A stretch of 64,000 nt of DNA. Source: Hydrocarboniphaga sp965279055 (GTDB lineage Bacteria; Pseudomonadota; Gammaproteobacteria; Nevskiales; Nevskiaceae). A program made the translations under genes and the position numbers. Each line of letters begins with the position of its first letter. Within the stretch, counting starts at the first letter, position 1. The notes under the pieces are model-generated. The model searched no databases. It worked only from the letters and a program-made list of their open reading frames with translations, and was not told where the DNA came from. Positions 27,459 through 35,782 of the stretch are shown here, one piece after another. The stretch spans positions 3,720,001-3,784,000 of the forward strand of contig NZ_OZ257125.1 in the NCBI RefSeq assembly GCF_965279055.1. Reading direction: 5' to 3'.

Positions 27459-29174
27459 ATGACCAACGCCGCAGCCACGCTATCAATCGTCCACGGCTCC
27501 CCGCTGGCGCACGAGCCCGGCATCGGCGCGCTGACCATCGCCGGCTACGCCCGCGAGATCACGCAGCGCTACGGCGCGCGCGAAGCGCTGGTGCTGCATG
27601 CGCCGGGCGGCCGCATCAGCTGGAGCTACGACCAGCTGTGGCAGCGCTCGGTCGAAGTCGCACAGGCACTGATCGCGGCCGGCGTCGGCAAGGACAGCCG
27701 CGTCGGCATCCTGATGACCAACCGGCCCGAGTATCTGTCGGCGCTGTTCGGCACCGCGATGGCCGGTGGCGTCGCGGTGGCGCTGAGCACGTTCTCGACG
27801 CCTTACGAACTCGAATACCTGCTGCAGGCCTCGAACGTATCGCTGCTGCTGTACGAACGCCAGGTGCTGAAGAAGGATTTCGGCGCGATGCTGGTCGAGC
27901 TGGAGCCGCGCATTTCCAGCGCAAAAAAAGGCGAATTCAGCTCGACGAAGTTTCCGTTTCTGCAGCGCCTGGTCGCGCTCGACACGGTGACCGCGGTGTC
28001 GGCGCCAGCCAGTGCCGACGCTTTGATCGTCGAACGCTGGGACGATTTTCTCGCCGCCGGCCATCGCATCGACGCAGCGCAAGTGGCAGCGCGAGCCGCG
28101 TCGGTGTCACCCGGCGATGCCGGCGTGCTGTTCTTCTCCTCCGGCACCACCAGCATGCCCAAAGGCATCCTGCACGCACAGCGCGCGCTGGCGATCCAGT
28201 GGTGGCGCTGGCCGCGGCTGATGGACATCGACGCCGAGCGCTACCCGGTGCGCTGCTGGACCGGCAACGGTTTCTTCTGGTCGGGCAACCTGTCGATGGT
28301 CTGCGGCAATGCGTTCAGCAGCGGCGGCGCGGTTATCCTGCAGCCGGCGTTCCAGGCCGACGAGGCGCTGCTGATCATGGAGAAGGAAAAAGTCAGCTTC
28401 CCGAACGGCCGGCCGCATCAGTGGGCGCGGCTCGAGGCTTCGGAGAACTGGAACAAGGTCGACCTGAGCAGCCTGCACTACATCACCTACGGCACCACGC
28501 TGCTGAAACATCCGACGGTCAAAACCGACTGGCAGCTGCGGCCGGCCTTCGGCACCACCGAGACTTTGACGATCAACACTGCGGTGCCGGCGAACACGCC
28601 GGAGTCCGAGTTCCGCGGCAGCTATGGCCTGCCTTTGCCCGGCAATACGCTGAAGATTTTCGATCCGGAGACCGGCGAGGTCGTCGCGCGCGGCGAGCGC
28701 GGCGAGATCGCGATCAAGGGCCCGACCTTGATGCTCGCTTACATCGGCAAGACGCTGGAAGACAGCTTCGACGACGCCGGCTATTTCTGCACCGGCGACG
28801 GCGGCTATGTCGACGACGCCGGCCGGCTGTTCTGGGAAGGCCGGCTGACCGAGATGATCAAGACCGGCGGCGCCAACGTCGCGCCACCGGAGATCGACGC
28901 GGTGATCGCGACCTACCCCGGCATCCGGCTGACCCAGACCGTCGGCGTGCCGCATGAGACGCTGGGCGAAATGGTGGTCGCCTGCATCGTGCCGCAGGAC
29001 GGTCTCGCGCTCGACGTGACGGCGCTAATGGATTTTCTGAAAGAGCGCCTGGCGAGTTTCAAGCTGCCGCGCGAAGTGCTGCTGTTCAGTGAAGAGGAGT
29101 TGTCGGTCACCGGCAGCGGCAAGATCAAGTTCAAGCTGCTGCGCGAGATCGCGGTGAAGCGGCTGGCGGGCTGA
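27459..29174 (+). CDS. AMP-binding acyl-CoA synthetase/ligase
   Basis: A 571-residue ANL-superfamily enzyme that activates a carboxylic acid as acyl-AMP and then acyl-CoA. Motifs in order: P-loop FFSSGTTSMPKGIL, the A5-like FGTTETLT, the hinge region TGDGGYVDDAGRLFWEGR followed by TEMIKTGGANVAPPEID, and the C-terminal catalytic Lys in GSGKIKFKLLRE. It resembles benzoate/cyclohexanecarboxylate or cinnamate-type ligases, but specificity is not readable. The upstream dehydratase and the convergent enoyl-CoA hydratase point to a beta-oxidation-like pathway. Confidence 0.92.
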   Translation: MTNAAATLSIVHGSPLAHEPGIGALTIAGYAREITQRYGAREALVLHAPGGRISWSYDQLWQRSVEVAQALIAAGVGKDSRVGILMTNRPEYLSALFGTAMAGGVAVALSTFSTPYELEYLLQASNVSLLLYERQVLKKDFGAMLVELEPRISSAKKGEFSSTKFPFLQRLVALDTVTAVSAPASADALIVERWDDFLAAGHRIDAAQVAARAASVSPGDAGVLFFSSGTTSMPKGILHAQRALAIQWWRWPRLMDIDAERYPVRCWTGNGFFWSGNLSMVCGNAFSSGGAVILQPAFQADEALLIMEKEKVSFPNGRPHQWARLEASENWNKVDLSSLHYITYGTTLLKHPTVKTDWQLRPAFGTTETLTINTAVPANTPESEFRGSYGLPLPGNTLKIFDPETGEVVARGERGEIAIKGPTLMLAYIGKTLEDSFDDAGYFCTGDGGYVDDAGRLFWEGRLTEMIKTGGANVAPPEIDAVIATYPGIRLTQTVGVPHETLGEMVVACIVPQDGLALDVTALMDFLKERLASFKLPREVLLFSEEELSVTGSGKIKFKLLREIAVKRLAG

Positions 29175-29200
29175 GAGGCCTTAAATCCCGACACAATCCA

Positions 29201-29316
29201 ACTCCGTTCGTCCCGAGTAGCGGGCTTTGCCCGCGTATCGAGGGAGCCGACTGCGACCTCGGTCGGCTCCCTCGATACGCCGCGTTGCGGCTACTCGGGA
29301 CGAACGGAGTTTGTTA
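29201..29316. repeat. Inverted repeat, family B, between convergent genes
   Basis: Arms ACTCCGTTCGTCCCGAGTAG and CTACTCGGGACGAACGGAGT are perfect 20-base inverse copies. The inner GCGTATCGAGGGAGCCGA and TCGGCTCCCTCGATACGC also pair. It lies between the stops of the acyl-CoA synthetase and enoyl-CoA hydratase genes and could act as a bidirectional transcription terminator. Confidence 0.93.
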
Positions 29317-29333
29317 GATCCGCTGCTGTCCGC

Positions 29334-30140
29334 TCAAGCCTTGCCCTTGCCGCCGATGCCCTGCACGTAGCGCTCCATGCCGGCCAGATAATCCGGGTTC
29401 AACATCAGCACGCTGTTGGCCATGCGCTCGACGTTGCGCGCCTGCGCCAGGCCGACGTCGTGGGCCAGTTCGATCGCGATCTTGGCGGTGCCCATCTGCT
29501 CGCCGTTCTGCTTGGCCAGATGGCGGCAGAAATTCATCGCGTCCTCGGCGAAGGTCTCGTCAGGATAGACCTCGTGGACCAGGCCCATGATCTCGGCCTT
29601 GGCGGCGCTCGCCGGCAGGTTGGCCATGATCAGGTAGCGCGTCCAGTGCGTGCCGATGATGCGCGCGAGGCGGCTGACACCATTGGACGCCGGCAGCACG
29701 CCGAACTTGCCTTCCGGGAACGCATAGCTGGCGCTCCTGGCCGCGAGCCGGAAATCGCAGGACAGCGACATCTCCAGGCCGCCGCCGACGCACATCGCGT
29801 GGTGCGCGACGACGATCGGCTTTTCGATGTGCTCCATTTCGTCGTAGATGCGGTGCATGCCGTTGAGCCGCAGCCGATGATTCTCGCGTATGCCCGAGCC
29901 GCTGCGCTGCGGCGCCACCGAGCCACCGCTGCGCAGGTCGGCGCCGGAGCAGAAGTAGCGGCCGCTGGCGCGAATCAGCATCACCTTGAGTTCGGGGGTA
30001 TCGCGGAAATGGTGCAGCGCGGTTTCGAACAGCGCCATCATCTGCGGCGTGATCGCGTTGAGCTTTTCCGGCCGGTTCAGCGTGGCGATCAGGATGCCGC
30101 CGTCTTCTTCGGTCAGCAGGTGCGGTGCTTCGTCGGACAC
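29334..30140 (-). CDS. Enoyl-CoA hydratase
   Basis: A 268-residue crotonase. The GTG at 30138-30140 is supported by CCCAGGAGTAAAA upstream. It has the first oxyanion loop RYFCSGADL and both catalytic glutamates in their usual places: GGGLEMSLSCDF and YAFPEGKFGVLP. It therefore probably is a true 2-enoyl-CoA hydratase, unlike the crotonases at 689 and 56531. It is convergent with the acyl-CoA synthetase gene and is likely part of the same degradation pathway. Confidence 0.92.
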   Translation of the reverse strand: MSDEAPHLLTEEDGGILIATLNRPEKLNAITPQMMALFETALHHFRDTPELKVMLIRASGRYFCSGADLRSGGSVAPQRSGSGIRENHRLRLNGMHRIYDEMEHIEKPIVVAHHAMCVGGGLEMSLSCDFRLAARSASYAFPEGKFGVLPASNGVSRLARIIGTHWTRYLIMANLPASAAKAEIMGLVHEVYPDETFAEDAMNFCRHLAKQNGEQMGTAKIAIELAHDVGLAQARNVERMANSVLMLNPDYLAGMERYVQGIGGKGKA

Positions 30141-30271
30141 TTTTACTCCTGGGGTCGGGCGCTGCCGGCTGCGGCGCGCTCCTGTTATCGGTGAGCCGCC
30201 AATCTAATTCGCCGCGGAATGCATGGTCAACAGCTGTGTTGATTCAGGCAATGGCTGCGACGCCCGCGTTT

Positions 30272-30391
30272 TCCTCTCTCCCCTTGCGGGAGAGAGTCCC
30301 CGCATAGCGGGGGAGAGAGGGGTTCAGCACTGCGAGCGCGCAACCCCTCTCCCGGCGCTCCGCGCCACCCTCTCCCACGAGGGGAGAGGGG
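30272..30391. repeat. Palindromic intergenic repeat pair, family A
   Basis: First unit TCCTCTCTCCCCTTGCGGGA followed by GAGAGTCCCCGCATAGCGGGGGAGAGAGG. The second, inverted unit ends CTCTCCCACGAGGGGAGAGG. It occupies the gap 30141-30463 together with the terminator at 30409; no gene is seen in that gap. Confidence 0.9.
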
Positions 30392-30408
30392 AACCGAGTG
30401 CGTCGCAG

Positions 30409-30443
30409 AAACGAAAACGCCGCGGCCCTGGGGCCGCGGCGTG
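30409..30443 (-). terminator. Rho-independent terminator of the response-regulator gene
   Basis: On the minus strand the sequence reads CGCCGCGGCCCC-AGG-GCCGCGGCG followed by TTTTCG, a GC-rich perfect stem with a short T run. It lies 20 bp beyond the stop of the regulator gene at 30464. Confidence 0.75.
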
Positions 30444-30463
30444 GGTAACGCAGAGCGGGTGGA

Positions 30464-31171
30464 TCAGGCCGCGATCGGCTCGGCCTTGGGCGAAGGGCCG
30501 CGCGCCAGGTCCCAGCGGTAGCCGCTGCCGCGCAGCGTCGTGATCGGATTCAGGGTCGCATCCGGATCGAGCTTGCTGCGCAGGCGGCGGATGAAGACTT
30601 CGATGACATTGCTGTCGCGCTCGTCGTCTTCGGAATACAGATGCTCGGCCAGCGTCGACTTGGACACCACCTTGCCGGCGTTGAGGATCAGGTACTCGAG
30701 CACCTTGTACTCGTAGGCGGTGACATCGACGTTCTGGTCCCTGACCTGCACGGTCTTGGCCGAGGTGTCGACGACGATCGGGCCGCACTCCAGGCGCGGA
30801 TGCGCCCAGCCGCCGGAGCGGCGCAGCAGCGCGCGAGCGCGCGCCAGCAGCTCGTCGCGCTGGAACGGCTTGACCAGGTAATCGTCGGCGCCGGCTTCCA
30901 GGCCTTCGACCTTGGACTGCCAGCCGTCGCGGGCGGTCAGGATCAGGATCGGGAACTTGCGGCCGGCCTTGCGCGCGCGGCGGATGATCTCGACGCCGCT
31001 GATGTCCGGCAGGCCGAGGTCGATGATGGCGATGTCGACCGGGAATTCCTCGGCCATGTACAGGCCGTTTTCACCGTCGCTGGCGACGTCGACGGCGAAA
31101 CCGTCATCGGCGAAGCACTGCGACACCAGCGCACGCAGGTTGGCATCATCCTCGATTACGAGTGCTCTCAT
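30464..31171 (-). CDS. OmpR/PhoB-family response regulator (orphan)
   Basis: A 235-residue two-domain regulator. The receiver domain (1-120) has the acidic pocket Asp8/Asp9 (VIEDDANL), the phospho-acceptor Asp51 (IIDLGLPD), Thr79 and Lys101 (YLVKPF). The C-terminal winged helix (about 130-225) ends with IRRLRSKLDPDA and TTLRGSGYRWDLA, typical of the OmpR/PhoB group. No histidine kinase gene is adjacent, so its partner must be elsewhere or it acts alone. Its terminator is at 30409-30443. Confidence 0.93.
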   Translation of the reverse strand: MRALVIEDDANLRALVSQCFADDGFAVDVASDGENGLYMAEEFPVDIAIIDLGLPDISGVEIIRRARKAGRKFPILILTARDGWQSKVEGLEAGADDYLVKPFQRDELLARARALLRRSGGWAHPRLECGPIVVDTSAKTVQVRDQNVDVTAYEYKVLEYLILNAGKVVSKSTLAEHLYSEDDERDSNVIEVFIRRLRSKLDPDATLNPITTLRGSGYRWDLARGPSPKAEPIAA

Positions 31172-31305
31172 TTTGATCCCCTTGGATTGGTCTGGGCGGG
31201 GGCCTCGGTGAGAGGGCCGCCCGCGCGATTCGTCATGCGACTGGCGGCGAATCTAGCCCGGGCCAGCTGAACGCCAGCCAGACCGCAGGTGAACCGGGGA
31301 AACGC

Positions 31306-33408
31306 TCAGAACGAATAGGCCAGGCTCAGCGCGATGTTGTCGCGGTCCAGCAGGGTGTTGTACTTGCCGCCGCCGCTGAACAGCTGGTATTGCAGGTTGA
31401 CGCGGAAATTCTGCGTGATCTGCGTGTCGAGCACCGCGTAGACGGTCTTGCGGCCCTCGACGTAGTTCGGCGCGTTCGCAGGCGAAATACCATGCACGTC
31501 GTGAAACAGCAGCAGCGCCGGCTGCAGGTTCACGCCGGCGAAGACGTTGTTGTAAGTGAAGCGGGCGAGCATCCGATAACCCCAGGAAAACGAGGTGGCG
31601 TAGCCGCGCGTCTGCTGCGTCGGATTGATGCGCAGGCTGTTGGCCTCGCCGTTCGGATCCCCGGTCCCATCGGCGCCGGGGCTGTGATGGGTGCGGTCGC
31701 CCGAGCCTTCGAGCTGCAGGCGGTCGATCGCCGGCAGGTCGAAGATGTTGGTGCCGCTGACTTCGACGACGAAAGTCAGCGCATCGGCGCCGACGTGGTT
31801 GTCGGTGGCGCTGAACTGGCGGATGCCGGTCAGCGCGAACTGGCCGACATGGAAGCGCTCGTAGCCGCGGATCATGTCGTTCGGGCCTATCGTGATGCCG
31901 CGATAGCCGCTGATGAAATCCGGCACCGACGTCCGTGCGCCCGGGATCGTGAACGGCGCCGCGTTGCCGAGCAGGCCGCTGGGCACCGGAATGTCCTGCA
32001 GCGGGAACGCCGGCGATTCGGCCGCGAAAATCAGGTCGCTGACCGCGATCTGCAGCGGCATGTTCGGCCGGTAGGCATATTCGCCGGCCAGCGACCACGA
32101 GCCCACGGTGGTGTTGAAACTCGGACCGAACAGCTGGATGCCTTCCGGGTAGTCGACGAAGGGCGTCAGCGTGTCCACCGGCAGCGGCTCACGGCCGCCG
32201 ACCGCGCCGCCGGGGCCGTTGAAGCCGCCGCAGGCGATCAGCGCGCTGGCGAACGAGCCCGGCGTGCCGTCGCGCGTGCAGCTCGCATCGGCGGCGATCG
32301 CGCTGATGTAGGGCACGCGGCTGTGATAGCGCAGGTATTGCAGGCCGAACTCGGTGCCGTTGTTGAAGTCCTCGGCGTAGTACTTCAGCTGCACGCCGAA
32401 CTGGCCGCCGTCACGCGCATCGCCGTACTTTTCGCCGAGCAGATACGCGGTGCGCGTGGCGCTGCTGATCAGTGAATTCGGAAACGGCGGCTGGTATTGC
32501 CGGTCCGGGTCCTGCGCGTACTGGCCAAGGCCGACGATGACGAATTCGCCGCCGCCGAGCACGTTGTTGGTCGAGTAGAAACTGCCGGCGGTGTCCGGAT
32601 CCAGCCGCACCCACTGCAGCTGGTAGAACAGCTCGGCCGAAAAGCCGGCGCCGAGATCACCGCTGACGGTGATCGCCGGCACCGCCTTCATGAACTCATT
32701 GATCTGCGCGCCGGGCATGCGCACCACGTTCGCGTCCAGCGGGTTGATCGCCGAGAGGGTATTGAATTGAGTCAGCGAGGATTCGCCCCAGGGCAGCAGC
32801 TGGTTGCCGACGGTGACGGTGCCGCGCTCGTTGCTGGCGGCGACGAAGGCCTCGCGCCACTTGAAACCGAGCGCGAAGCGCGAGCTCAGATCGTCGGGGC
32901 GATCCGGATGCGCGTCCTGGTAGAGCGTGTTGTTGCGCGTCTCGCGGAAATTGTCGTTGCGCGGATCGTAGTAGGCGATGCCGCGGAACTTGGCGCTGAA
33001 CGGACCATGGTCGAAAGTCAGCGTCGGCGTCAGCTTGGTGGTCGCGGCGACGATGTCGTACTGCTGGTAGTTCATCTCGGCGTTGTCGGTGTTGACACCG
33101 GCGAACGCGCCCTTGGCGTCGACCAGGCGCTGGTTCGGCGCCGGGTCGCCGCGCAGCGACATGCAGTCGTCGGCCGCGCACAGGTTCTGCTGGCCGGGCA
33201 CGTCGGTCTTGCCGAGAAAGCGCGTATCCGGCGCCTCCAGGCGCACCGCGACGCCGGTCGTCAGCAGGCCGCTGAGTCCGAAGGTGGAGTCGCCATACAC
33301 CAGCTGGATATCGTCCGCGGCCGCCGGCGCGCAGCCGCCGCCCAGCCCCAGTGCCAGCAGCCAGACCGCCCTGCGCCCCGGCCTGGCAGGCTCCCTTCGA
33401 TCAGCCAT
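31306..33408 (-). CDS. DUF1302 family outer-membrane-like protein
   Basis: A 700-residue protein with an N-terminal signal peptide (Arg-rich start, hydrophobic AVWLLALGLGGG, cleavage near PAAADD). The remainder is beta-rich, with alternating aromatic strands, and ends in a C-terminal aromatic residue (LSLAYSF) as in outer-membrane barrels. It matches the DUF1302 family, whose genes usually occur with DUF1329 genes in organisms degrading sterols, lipids or other hydrophobic compounds. A DUF1329 gene lies at 37281. Its upstream region carries a CTTGTCG/CGACAAG dyad and is shared with the divergent AraC regulator gene. The function is probably transport or export of a hydrophobic compound, but is unproven. 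Confidence 0.85.
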   Translation of the reverse strand: MADRREPARPGRRAVWLLALGLGGGCAPAAADDIQLVYGDSTFGLSGLLTTGVAVRLEAPDTRFLGKTDVPGQQNLCAADDCMSLRGDPAPNQRLVDAKGAFAGVNTDNAEMNYQQYDIVAATTKLTPTLTFDHGPFSAKFRGIAYYDPRNDNFRETRNNTLYQDAHPDRPDDLSSRFALGFKWREAFVAASNERGTVTVGNQLLPWGESSLTQFNTLSAINPLDANVVRMPGAQINEFMKAVPAITVSGDLGAGFSAELFYQLQWVRLDPDTAGSFYSTNNVLGGGEFVIVGLGQYAQDPDRQYQPPFPNSLISSATRTAYLLGEKYGDARDGGQFGVQLKYYAEDFNNGTEFGLQYLRYHSRVPYISAIAADASCTRDGTPGSFASALIACGGFNGPGGAVGGREPLPVDTLTPFVDYPEGIQLFGPSFNTTVGSWSLAGEYAYRPNMPLQIAVSDLIFAAESPAFPLQDIPVPSGLLGNAAPFTIPGARTSVPDFISGYRGITIGPNDMIRGYERFHVGQFALTGIRQFSATDNHVGADALTFVVEVSGTNIFDLPAIDRLQLEGSGDRTHHSPGADGTGDPNGEANSLRINPTQQTRGYATSFSWGYRMLARFTYNNVFAGVNLQPALLLFHDVHGISPANAPNYVEGRKTVYAVLDTQITQNFRVNLQYQLFSGGGKYNTLLDRDNIALSLAYSF

Positions 33409-33493
33409 CCGCTTCCCCCCACTGGACGATCGTCGCCGCCCGTTCTATTTGGTCTGACCTTGTACCCGCTCGCCGCTGTGCAATCTCGGCCTG

Positions 33494-33531
33494 CGGGGAC
33501 ATACTCTTGTCGCAAGAGGACACACGACAAG
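33494..33531. promoter_or_regulatory. Candidate operator between DUF1302 and araC-type genes
   Basis: The dyad CTTGTCG (33506-33512) / CGACAAG (33525-33531), spacer 12 bp, is preceded by GCGGGGACA (33494-33502). The GCGGGGACA word and the CTTGTC/GACAAG arms recur upstream of the DUF1329 gene at 38731-38774. The adjacent AraC-type regulator is the natural candidate to bind both. Confidence 0.4.
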
Positions 33532-33620
33532 CGCGCCGGCACCCGACACAGCGGGCCGAGCCCGCCGATACACGGCGCAGGGACCGGCGCATTGAAGCAG
33601 CAGGTGCGAGAGGCCTCAGC

Positions 33621-34643
33621 ATGAGTTCCGAAGCAACCACCATCAATACCTGGGCGATCGCGCTGGTGCGCACGCTGGACGCGCGCGGCTGCGACGGCCA
33701 CGCGCTGGTCACGGCCGCCGGCATGGACCCAGCCATGCTCGCCGACCCCAACGGCCGCGCGCCGGTCGGCGGCATGACGCGCCTGTGGCGGCTCGCCGTC
33801 GACGCCACCGGCGACCCCTGTCTGGGCCTGAAAGTCTCGGCCTTCGTGCAGCCGGCGACGTTCCACAGCCTCGGCCTGGCGCTGCTCGCCAGCCAGAACC
33901 TGGAGGACGCGCTGGAACGCATGGCGCGCTTCTCGCGCATCGTCAGCAACGTCGCCGACGTGCGCACCGAGCCGGCGCCCGGCGGCGTGCGCCTGGTGGC
34001 GCGCTGGCTGGCGGATTCGCCGGTGGTGCCCGAGGCGATCGACCTGCTGATGGCCTCGGCGCTGAAGATGGGCCTGCTGCTGCTGGGCCAGGACCCGTCA
34101 CTGCCGCGGCCGATCGAGCTGAGCCTGCGCCGCAGCGCGACGCCGCCGATGCGCGAGGAGTTCGCCCGCCACTTCGCCTGCCCGGTGCATTTCGAGGCCG
34201 CCGACAACGCGCTGCTGATCCCGCAAGAGTGGATCAACCGCAGCCTGCCGATGGCCAACCCGCAGCTGGCGCGGCAGACCGACCTGGTGGTGATGGATTA
34301 CCTGGCGCGTTTCGACGGCGCGCGGCTGGCCGAGAAAGTGCGCGCCGAGCTGATCTCGCGCCTGCCGGCCGGCGAGCCGGCGCGCGCCGAGGTCGCGAGC
34401 GCGCTGAACCTGTCCGAGAAAACCCTGCAACGCCGCCTGCGCGACGAGCACACCAGCTACCAGCAGGTGCTCGACGACATCCGCCGCGACCTGGCACTGA
34501 AGTACCTGAACGACGGCCGCACCTCGGTGTGCACGGTCACCTTCAAGCTCGGCTTCTCCGACCAGAGCAGCTTCACCCGCGCGTTCCGCCGATGGACCGG
34601 CGAGACGCCGGGCGAGTACAAGGCAAGGCCTCAAGCCGCGTGA
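33621..34643 (+). CDS. AraC-family transcriptional regulator (arabinose-binding-like N-domain)
   Basis: A 340-residue regulator. The ATG at 33621 begins MSSEATTINTWAIALVRTLD. The N-terminal PF12625-like sensor domain spans about 20-210, and the C-terminal DNA-binding domain about 240-335, with the HTHs in LNLSEKTLQRRLRDEH and TVTFKLGFSDQSSFTRAFRR followed by TGETPGEYKA. It is divergent from the DUF1302 gene and probably regulates DUF1302/DUF1329. Its last 174 bases (34470-34643) are repeated at 36974-37147 beyond the darTG island with eight synonymous differences, so this gene's present 3' end may have come in with the island. Confidence 0.93.
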   Translation: MSSEATTINTWAIALVRTLDARGCDGHALVTAAGMDPAMLADPNGRAPVGGMTRLWRLAVDATGDPCLGLKVSAFVQPATFHSLGLALLASQNLEDALERMARFSRIVSNVADVRTEPAPGGVRLVARWLADSPVVPEAIDLLMASALKMGLLLLGQDPSLPRPIELSLRRSATPPMREEFARHFACPVHFEAADNALLIPQEWINRSLPMANPQLARQTDLVVMDYLARFDGARLAEKVRAELISRLPAGEPARAEVASALNLSEKTLQRRLRDEHTSYQQVLDDIRRDLALKYLNDGRTSVCTVTFKLGFSDQSSFTRAFRRWTGETPGEYKARPQAA

Positions 34644-34655
34644 CGCCCTGCTTGC

Positions 34656-34770
34656 CTCTCCCTCCGGGAGAGGTCGGCGCGCAGCGCCGGGTGAGGGCGT
34701 TGGAGCGCGGCGTGTACTGATAAGGCCCTCACCCGCCCCTTCGGGGCACCCCGTCGGAAAGGGTGAGGGG
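34656..34770. repeat. Family A palindrome with a decayed right half (left flank of darTG island)
   Basis: The left unit CCTCTCCCTCCGGGAGAGGT followed by CGGCGCGCAGCGCCGGGTGAGGG is intact. The right unit is damaged: CACCCCGTCGGAAAGGGTGAGG in place of CACCCTCTCCCGG-GGGAGAGGGG. It is the near copy of the intact palindrome at 37159-37273 on the other side of the island. Confidence 0.85.
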
Positions 34771-35180
34771 CCAGGCCCGCATTCTTCGCGCAGTCTCGAA
34801 ATGCAAGCCTGGGCCACTTTAACCATGAACGAGACCACGTTCCGGCAGTGATGGGCTTCGCGAGAGGATGCTCTCGACCATGCTCGCCGGATGGCAGCGA
34901 CCTTCTGAACTGACCTTAGCCGATGCACCGAAGGCTCAATCAGCCGCAGATTCAAAACTGCCGACGATTCAAACCTCCTAATCGTGGACAATAGGGCCCC
35001 AGCCTCTCTGAGCGGCATGGAGCGCATGCCGCCAGTAGATGGGGGTGTACCGCCACGAGGGGCGTGGCACGCGCCAATACCGGGAAGAACACAGACGGCC
35101 AAGTCCATGTGGACTTCAAGGGTTAAGTCGCGGCTGGCTGCCCACCACGCAGCAGTTGTCGTAGAGGATGCAGCTAGATT
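34771..35180. other. Non-coding left part of the darTG island, with several hairpins
   Basis: No convincing gene is seen in these 410 bp. Short perfect inverted repeats occur at 34861-34876 (CGAGAG-GATG-CTCTCG), 35012-35032 (GCGGCAT with 7-nt loop and ATGCCGC), 35052-35068 (GCCACG/CGTGGC) and 35101-35116 (AAGTCCA-TG-TGGACTT). The last is 64 bp before the darT start and could be an operator. Open frames here, including a 70-codon frame from 34984 that overlaps darT, lack ribosome binding sites and family resemblance. Confidence 0.5.
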
Positions 35181-35780
35181 ATGGATGCGCGAGTAACTGA
35201 ACTGCACTGCATTATGCCGCTGGCGAATATCAGTTCGATATTGGCAAATGGAATCTTGTCCTACGAACGTGCAGCCAAGTTGCGACATGTATCTGTAGCG
35301 ATGCAGCCAGTGCAGGATAGGCGCGACGCAAAGCAGGTGCCTGGAGGCTTAAAGCTTCATCAGTACGCAAATCTGTATTTTCATGCTCGGAACCCTATGC
35401 TATTCAAACGCTTGAACGAGGCCGCCGGACTTTGCGTTTTAAGGATCTCTTCCCAAGTTTTTGGAATAATGGGTGTTGTGATTTCGGATCAGAACGCTGC
35501 AAGTGACTACGCCAGATTCCTGCACCCCTCGCAGTCGGGCTCTCTCGATTTCGACGCAATCTATGCTGCCGACTGGCGCGATGCGGATCGGGCGACTTAT
35601 TTCCGGAAGAAATCTCGAAAATGTGCTGAGGTATTGGTCCCACAGCAAGTCCCGATTCAATACGTGACCGGTGCCTACGTCATGGACTCGGCGGTGAAAG
35701 CTCGACTCGTGAACGCGGGTTTTACGTTGCCAGTCAAGGTTGACGGTGCGCTATTTTTTCAGCCAGTGGGTGGAACCTGA
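35181..35780 (+). CDS. darT: DarT-type DNA ADP-ribosyltransferase toxin (DUF4433)
   Basis: A 199-residue toxin. DarT enzymes use NAD+ to ADP-ribosylate thymidine or guanosine in single-stranded DNA, blocking replication; several darTG systems stop phage infection. Family features seen are His9 and the segment NISSILANGILSYERA (NAD-binding region), VQDRRD around Arg47/48, LHQYANLYFHARNPMLF, the turn SDQNAASDYARF, and the catalytic Glu150 in KCAEVLVPQQVP. The ATG at 35181 follows AGAGGATGCAGC. The antitoxin starts 2 bp after its stop. The DNA is visibly richer in A/T than the catabolic genes on either side, a sign of transfer. Confidence 0.93.
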   Translation: MDARVTELHCIMPLANISSILANGILSYERAAKLRHVSVAMQPVQDRRDAKQVPGGLKLHQYANLYFHARNPMLFKRLNEAAGLCVLRISSQVFGIMGVVISDQNAASDYARFLHPSQSGSLDFDAIYAADWRDADRATYFRKKSRKCAEVLVPQQVPIQYVTGAYVMDSAVKARLVNAGFTLPVKVDGALFFQPVGGT

Positions 35781-35782
35781 CA

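Noticed and set aside
34984..35196. 70-codon frame just before and overlapping darT
   Set aside because: It has no ribosome binding site, overlaps the darT start by 16 bases and resembles nothing known. It was left within the non-coding part of the island.
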